From assembly GCA_038227045.1 (NCBI GenBank), contig JBBRQD010000176.1, positions 1 to 8,656 on the forward strand: a stretch of DNA of 8,656 nucleotides, in the 5' to 3' direction. The stretch is from JANXLS01 sp038227045. GTDB taxonomy: Bacteria; Planctomycetota; SZUA-567; H5-PLA8. Positions 7,342 to 8,656 of this stretch are shown piece after piece. The translations under genes and the position numbers were made by a program. A model generated the notes under the pieces. The model searched no databases. It was not told the DNA's origin and saw only the letters and a program-made list of their open reading frames with translations. The number at the start of each line of letters is the position of its first letter. Positions within the stretch are counted from its first letter, which is position 1.

Positions 7342-7385
7342 GGCTTTAAGCAACAGGGCCAATTGGTCCTACATTGGAAGACTTA

Positions 7386-7712
7386 TTAATCTGCGCGCGG
7401 TCGCTTCGAATTCATCAAGAAAATGCTGAGTCCACCGACCAATGCCCCAATGCCGAACGCATACATAACGCTGCTGTACGGATTGGCCTTGATCTTCGCC
7501 TCGCCTTGCGCCTGAAGCTCCTGAATGGTCTTCGCGCTCCTGTCGTAGGCAGCACGGCCTTTTTCAAACGCTGCGTCTTTGAAGACGCGTCCCTTTTCAA
7601 GCGCCGCGTCTTTCAATTCGCCGCTCTTGCCCATGAACGCACTGCCCAATTCAGCGGCACCTTCCTTCATTTTCTGTGCCGCATTTCCGATCCGATTCGG
7701 AGACATTTCCAT
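7386..7712 (-). CDS. DUF883/ElaB-YqjD-like small membrane-anchored protein
   Basis: This 108-residue protein has a long charged alpha-helical region (about 5-73) and one C-terminal transmembrane segment (about 81-99, SSVMYAFGIGALVGGLSIF) ending in a basic tail, NSKRPRAD. The block KANPYSS before a glycine-rich helix matches the C-terminal anchor of the ElaB/YqjD/DUF883 family. In E. coli these proteins attach to the inner membrane and bind ribosomes in stationary phase. Two exact-phase 11-residue repeats lie in the helix: KDAALEKGRVF (34-44) and KDAAFEKGRAA (45-55). These recall amphipathic 11-mers of LEA-type stress proteins. ATG 7712 is chosen because AGGAAGG lies about 9 nt upstream; ATG 7706 is a possible alternative. 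The gene stands alone. A role in stress or dormancy is inferred from the family. Confidence 0.68.
   Translation of the reverse strand: MEMSPNRIGNAAQKMKEGAAELGSAFMGKSGELKDAALEKGRVFKDAAFEKGRAAYDRSAKTIQELQAQGEAKIKANPYSSVMYAFGIGALVGGLSIFLMNSKRPRAD
7534..7618. repeat. Internal 33-bp direct repeat in the DUF883-like gene
   Basis: The plus strand reads CTTTTTCAAACGCTGCGTC and then, 33 nt later, CCCTTTTCAAGCGCCGCGTC. These encode the two 11-residue KDAA[LF]EKGR units on the minus strand. The near-identity at DNA level with a mostly synonymous drift suggests an old tandem duplication kept under selection. Confidence 0.55.
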
Positions 7713-7796
7713 GATTCTTTCCCTTCCTGTGTTAGGGTTGAACAAAATCCAACACGAGCAAAACATTCAAGATGGAAGACAATCTTGGGGAGAGTA

Positions 7797-7811
7797 CGGC
7801 AATATATGCCG
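7797..7811. repeat. Short palindrome upstream of the DUF883-like gene
   Basis: CGGCA (7797-7801) and TGCCG (7807-7811) flank ATATA, about 85 nt upstream of the DUF883-like start. It may be an operator; no regulator is assigned. Confidence 0.35.
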
Positions 7812-7863
7812 ATGCACAATAAGCTCCCTCCATCCGGATACTACCACATCGGACACAACTCAG

Positions 7864-7915
7864 CGATTCTTTAGAATCGATAATATACCGGCGCGATGGC
7901 GCGCCGATATATTAT
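7864..7915. repeat. Two back-to-back palindromes, the second a 16-bp stem
   Basis: CGATTCT-TT-AGAATCG (7864-7879) is a perfect 7-bp inverted repeat. It directly abuts a second one: 7880-7895 pairs with 7900-7915 over 16 bp with one mismatch (C7888/A7907) and a 4-nt ATGG loop. The arms combine an AT-rich outer part (ATAATATA) and a GC-rich inner part (CGGCGCG). There is no adjacent U-run on either strand. It lies about 150-200 nt upstream of the DUF883-like start. Confidence 0.75.
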
Positions 7916-8035
7916 AGTGACAATCCATTTCGCGGATTCCTTCAATGTTTTGGCTTCGTGCGCCTCTTTTAGACACAACCTCTTTAGGAGGTCTCATCTA
8001 TAGAAGGACTCAACACAGAACACCTTTTCAATCCG

Positions 8036-8098
8036 GCAACGAAATGGGCATCCCTTTGGAATGCAAGTCGATTTAGATTCAAGCCCAATTTCCGTTGC
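8036..8098. repeat. Long bulged inverted repeat (possible structured RNA or degenerate element)
   Basis: GCAACGAAATGGGC (8036-8049) pairs with GCCCAATTTCCGTTGC (8083-8098) over 14 bp with single-nucleotide bulges at C8093 and A8087. Inside, TTGGAAT (8056-8062) can pair with ATTCAA (8077-8082), leaving G8059 bulged. The whole could fold into a 63-nt hairpin. No coding frame explains it. Confidence 0.6.
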
Positions 8099-8176
8099 AA
8101 AAGATGCACATCGTGCGTACTTTAGATTTTAACAAAGCAAAAAGATACCTCAAACTCATTAAGTGTTCAGTTCATA

Positions 8177-8272
8177 CCACGAAAGACCGCGAATTCATTT
8201 TCTAGTTTTCGTCTATTTCGTGTTTTTCGTGGTCATTTCTTTGTGTTTCTTGGTGTTCTTCGTGCCTTTGTG
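8177..8272. repeat. 9-nt periodic TTTCGTG-like low-complexity repeat
   Basis: TTTCGT/TTTCGTG units begin at 8207, 8216 and 8225, 9 nt apart, and degenerate copies follow (TTTGTG at 8240, TTCTTCGTG at 8256, CTTTGTG at 8266). An opposite-strand copy, CCACGAAA (8177-8184), pairs with TTTCGTGG (8225-8232). Similar CACGAA-type low-complexity stretches are dispersed between genes in many environmental bacteria. The plus-strand reading frame through it is a phenylalanine/valine-rich artefact. Confidence 0.55.
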
Positions 8273-8363
8273 CGAGAGCATTTCATGTGGACGGAGCGGT
8301 TGCCAAAACTCATTACATAACGAGAATGATCCCGTAAAGTCAATTTACCCTATTATCGACCTA

Positions 8364-8410
8364 CTGTCAAGAAGAAAATGGAATTCTTCAAAAAAGTTCA
8401 AAACTGACAG
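8364..8410. repeat. Nested inverted repeats in AT-rich DNA
   Basis: CTGTCA (8364-8369) pairs with TGACAG (8405-8410). Inside it GAAGAA (8371-8376) pairs with TTCTTC (8384-8389). The long A-rich spacer makes a functional hairpin doubtful. It could mark the flank of the right-hand insertion sequence. Confidence 0.3.
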
Positions 8411-8444
8411 ATAATGATCTTTCTGCCGCATCCAGCAGCAGGAA

Positions 8445-8468
8445 ATTTTGATATATTTTCAAAATATC
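8445..8468. repeat. AT-rich palindrome near the right-hand insertion sequence
   Basis: ATTTTGA (8445-8451) pairs with TCAAAAT (8459-8465). An overlapping alternative is GATAT (8450-8454) with ATATC (8464-8468). In sequence this AT-rich such symmetry arises easily, so significance is low. Confidence 0.3.
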
Positions 8469-8536
8469 TCGAATATGTATTGAAAACAATTTTACGAGGG
8501 GGTACTTAAACTCCGTTCGAGCAATTGTCAAATGAT

Positions 8537-8585
8537 GTGGATGGCGATGTTGAAATCATGCGGCGTTTTCCTTGATGCCATCCAC
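8537..8585. repeat. Inverted repeat spanning the transposase stop codon
   Basis: GTGGATGGC (8537-8545) pairs perfectly with GCCATCCAC (8577-8585) across 31 nt. The right arm encodes the VDGI residues of the transposase tail, and the left arm lies just past the stop. On the minus strand this could form a hairpin at the 3' end of the transposase message. Confidence 0.5.
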
Positions 8586-8656
8586 GAAACGAACAAGCTT
8601 GATCACGTCTGCCAACAACTCCGATTTATTTAATTTCCTCCAGCCTTTTGCCGCGC
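8556..8656 (-). CDS. Probable IS256/mutator-type transposase, C-terminal fragment (cut by window edge)
   Basis: The last 32 residues of a minus-strand protein are visible, with the stop TGA at 8558-8556. They read AAKGWRKLNKSELLADVIKL followed by VRFVDGIKENAA. The pattern W-R-[KR]-L-x(4-8)-L-x2-V-I-x3-[VI]-x-F-x-D-G-I is typical, from memory, of the C-terminus of IS256/mutator transposases. Downstream on the minus strand, CATTTGACAATTGCTC (8533-8518) resembles the DNA found just past the stop codon in such elements and may belong to the terminal inverted repeat. The other two minus frames carry stops within 30 nt of the window edge. The family call rests on a short piece, so another transposase type is possible. 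Confidence 0.55.
   Translation of the reverse strand, partial: AAKGWRKLNKSELLADVIKLVRFVDGIKENAA

Larger units (their letters stand above)
7713..8555. other. AT-rich intergenic region without a convincing gene
   Basis: About 840 bp between the DUF883-like gene and the right-hand transposase contain no ORF with coding character, no recognisable tRNA and no CRISPR repeats. They hold several palindromes listed separately, a 9-nt periodic pyrimidine-rich stretch, and A/T-rich tracts. The longest plus-strand ORF (8163-8414) is a by-product of the TTTCGTG repeats. The composition differs clearly from the G+C-rich genes at 375-5629. Confidence 0.6.

Noticed and set aside
7374..7874. Plus-strand ORF of 166 codons
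   Set aside because: It lies antisense over the DUF883-like gene, whose product has clear helix and membrane-anchor features and a good ribosome site.
7985..7992. TTAGGAGGT resembling a strong ribosome site
   Set aside because: No ATG, GTG or TTG follows at a usable distance and the frames close quickly; it is part of a small ACCTC/GAGGT hairpin.
8163..8414. Plus-strand ORF of 83 codons rich in Phe and Val
   Set aside because: It is the translation of the TTTCGTG repeat tract, has no good ribosome site and no domain-like pattern.
7713..8555. CRISPR array or tRNA in the gene-free stretch
   Set aside because: No regularly spaced direct repeats of 25-40 nt with unique spacers, and no cloverleaf arms or TTCRA-type T-loop were found.

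Overview
The window looks like a piece of a soil or environmental bacterial chromosome, most likely Verrucomicrobiota, Acidobacteriota or a similar phylum. This is inferred from gene content: a secreted protein of the HEWGTFTS family, a PadR regulator coupled to a HAAS-domain membrane protein, a small Cys-rich secreted protein, and REP-like and low-complexity intergenic repeats. The sequence alone does not fix the taxon. Both ends lie inside transposase genes of two different families: the start of an ISAs1-type transposase on the minus strand at the left, and the tail of a probable IS256/mutator-type transposase on the minus strand at the right. The region is therefore bounded by insertion sequences, or the contig was broken at them.

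Layout: 1-221 is the 5' end of the ISAs1-like element. 222-374 holds a REP-like palindrome and degenerate 7-nt repeats. Four plus-strand genes fill 375-5629: a YihY/BrkB-family membrane protein, a secreted protein of unknown function with a HEWGTFTS motif, a class II-type histone deacetylase-family amidohydrolase, and an AMP-forming acyl-CoA synthetase. The last two are 16 nt apart and probably cotranscribed. Convergent to them, 5648-5956 minus encodes a small secreted protein with four cysteines. Divergent from that gene, a two-gene operon at 6182-7205 encodes a PadR repressor and a membrane protein with an N-terminal HAAS-like domain and a C-terminal PH-like domain. A DUF883/ElaB-YqjD-like membrane-anchored protein lies at 7386-7712 on the minus strand. 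About 840 bp of visibly AT-richer DNA with several palindromes and no convincing gene leads to the right-hand transposase.

Two functional links stand out. First, the deacetylase and synthetase pair recalls the known AcuC/AcsA logic, in which a deacetylase reactivates an acyl-CoA synthetase acetylated on its catalytic lysine. Here that lysine is K623. Second, the PadR operon has a near-consensus sigma-70 promoter with a palindromic operator between -35 and -10. The promoter is so close to the gene that the padR message should be leaderless, starting at or next to the ATG at 6182. No clear new defence or mobile system was found. The most interesting leads are these two arrangements and the undescribed palindromes at 7864-7915 and 8036-8098.
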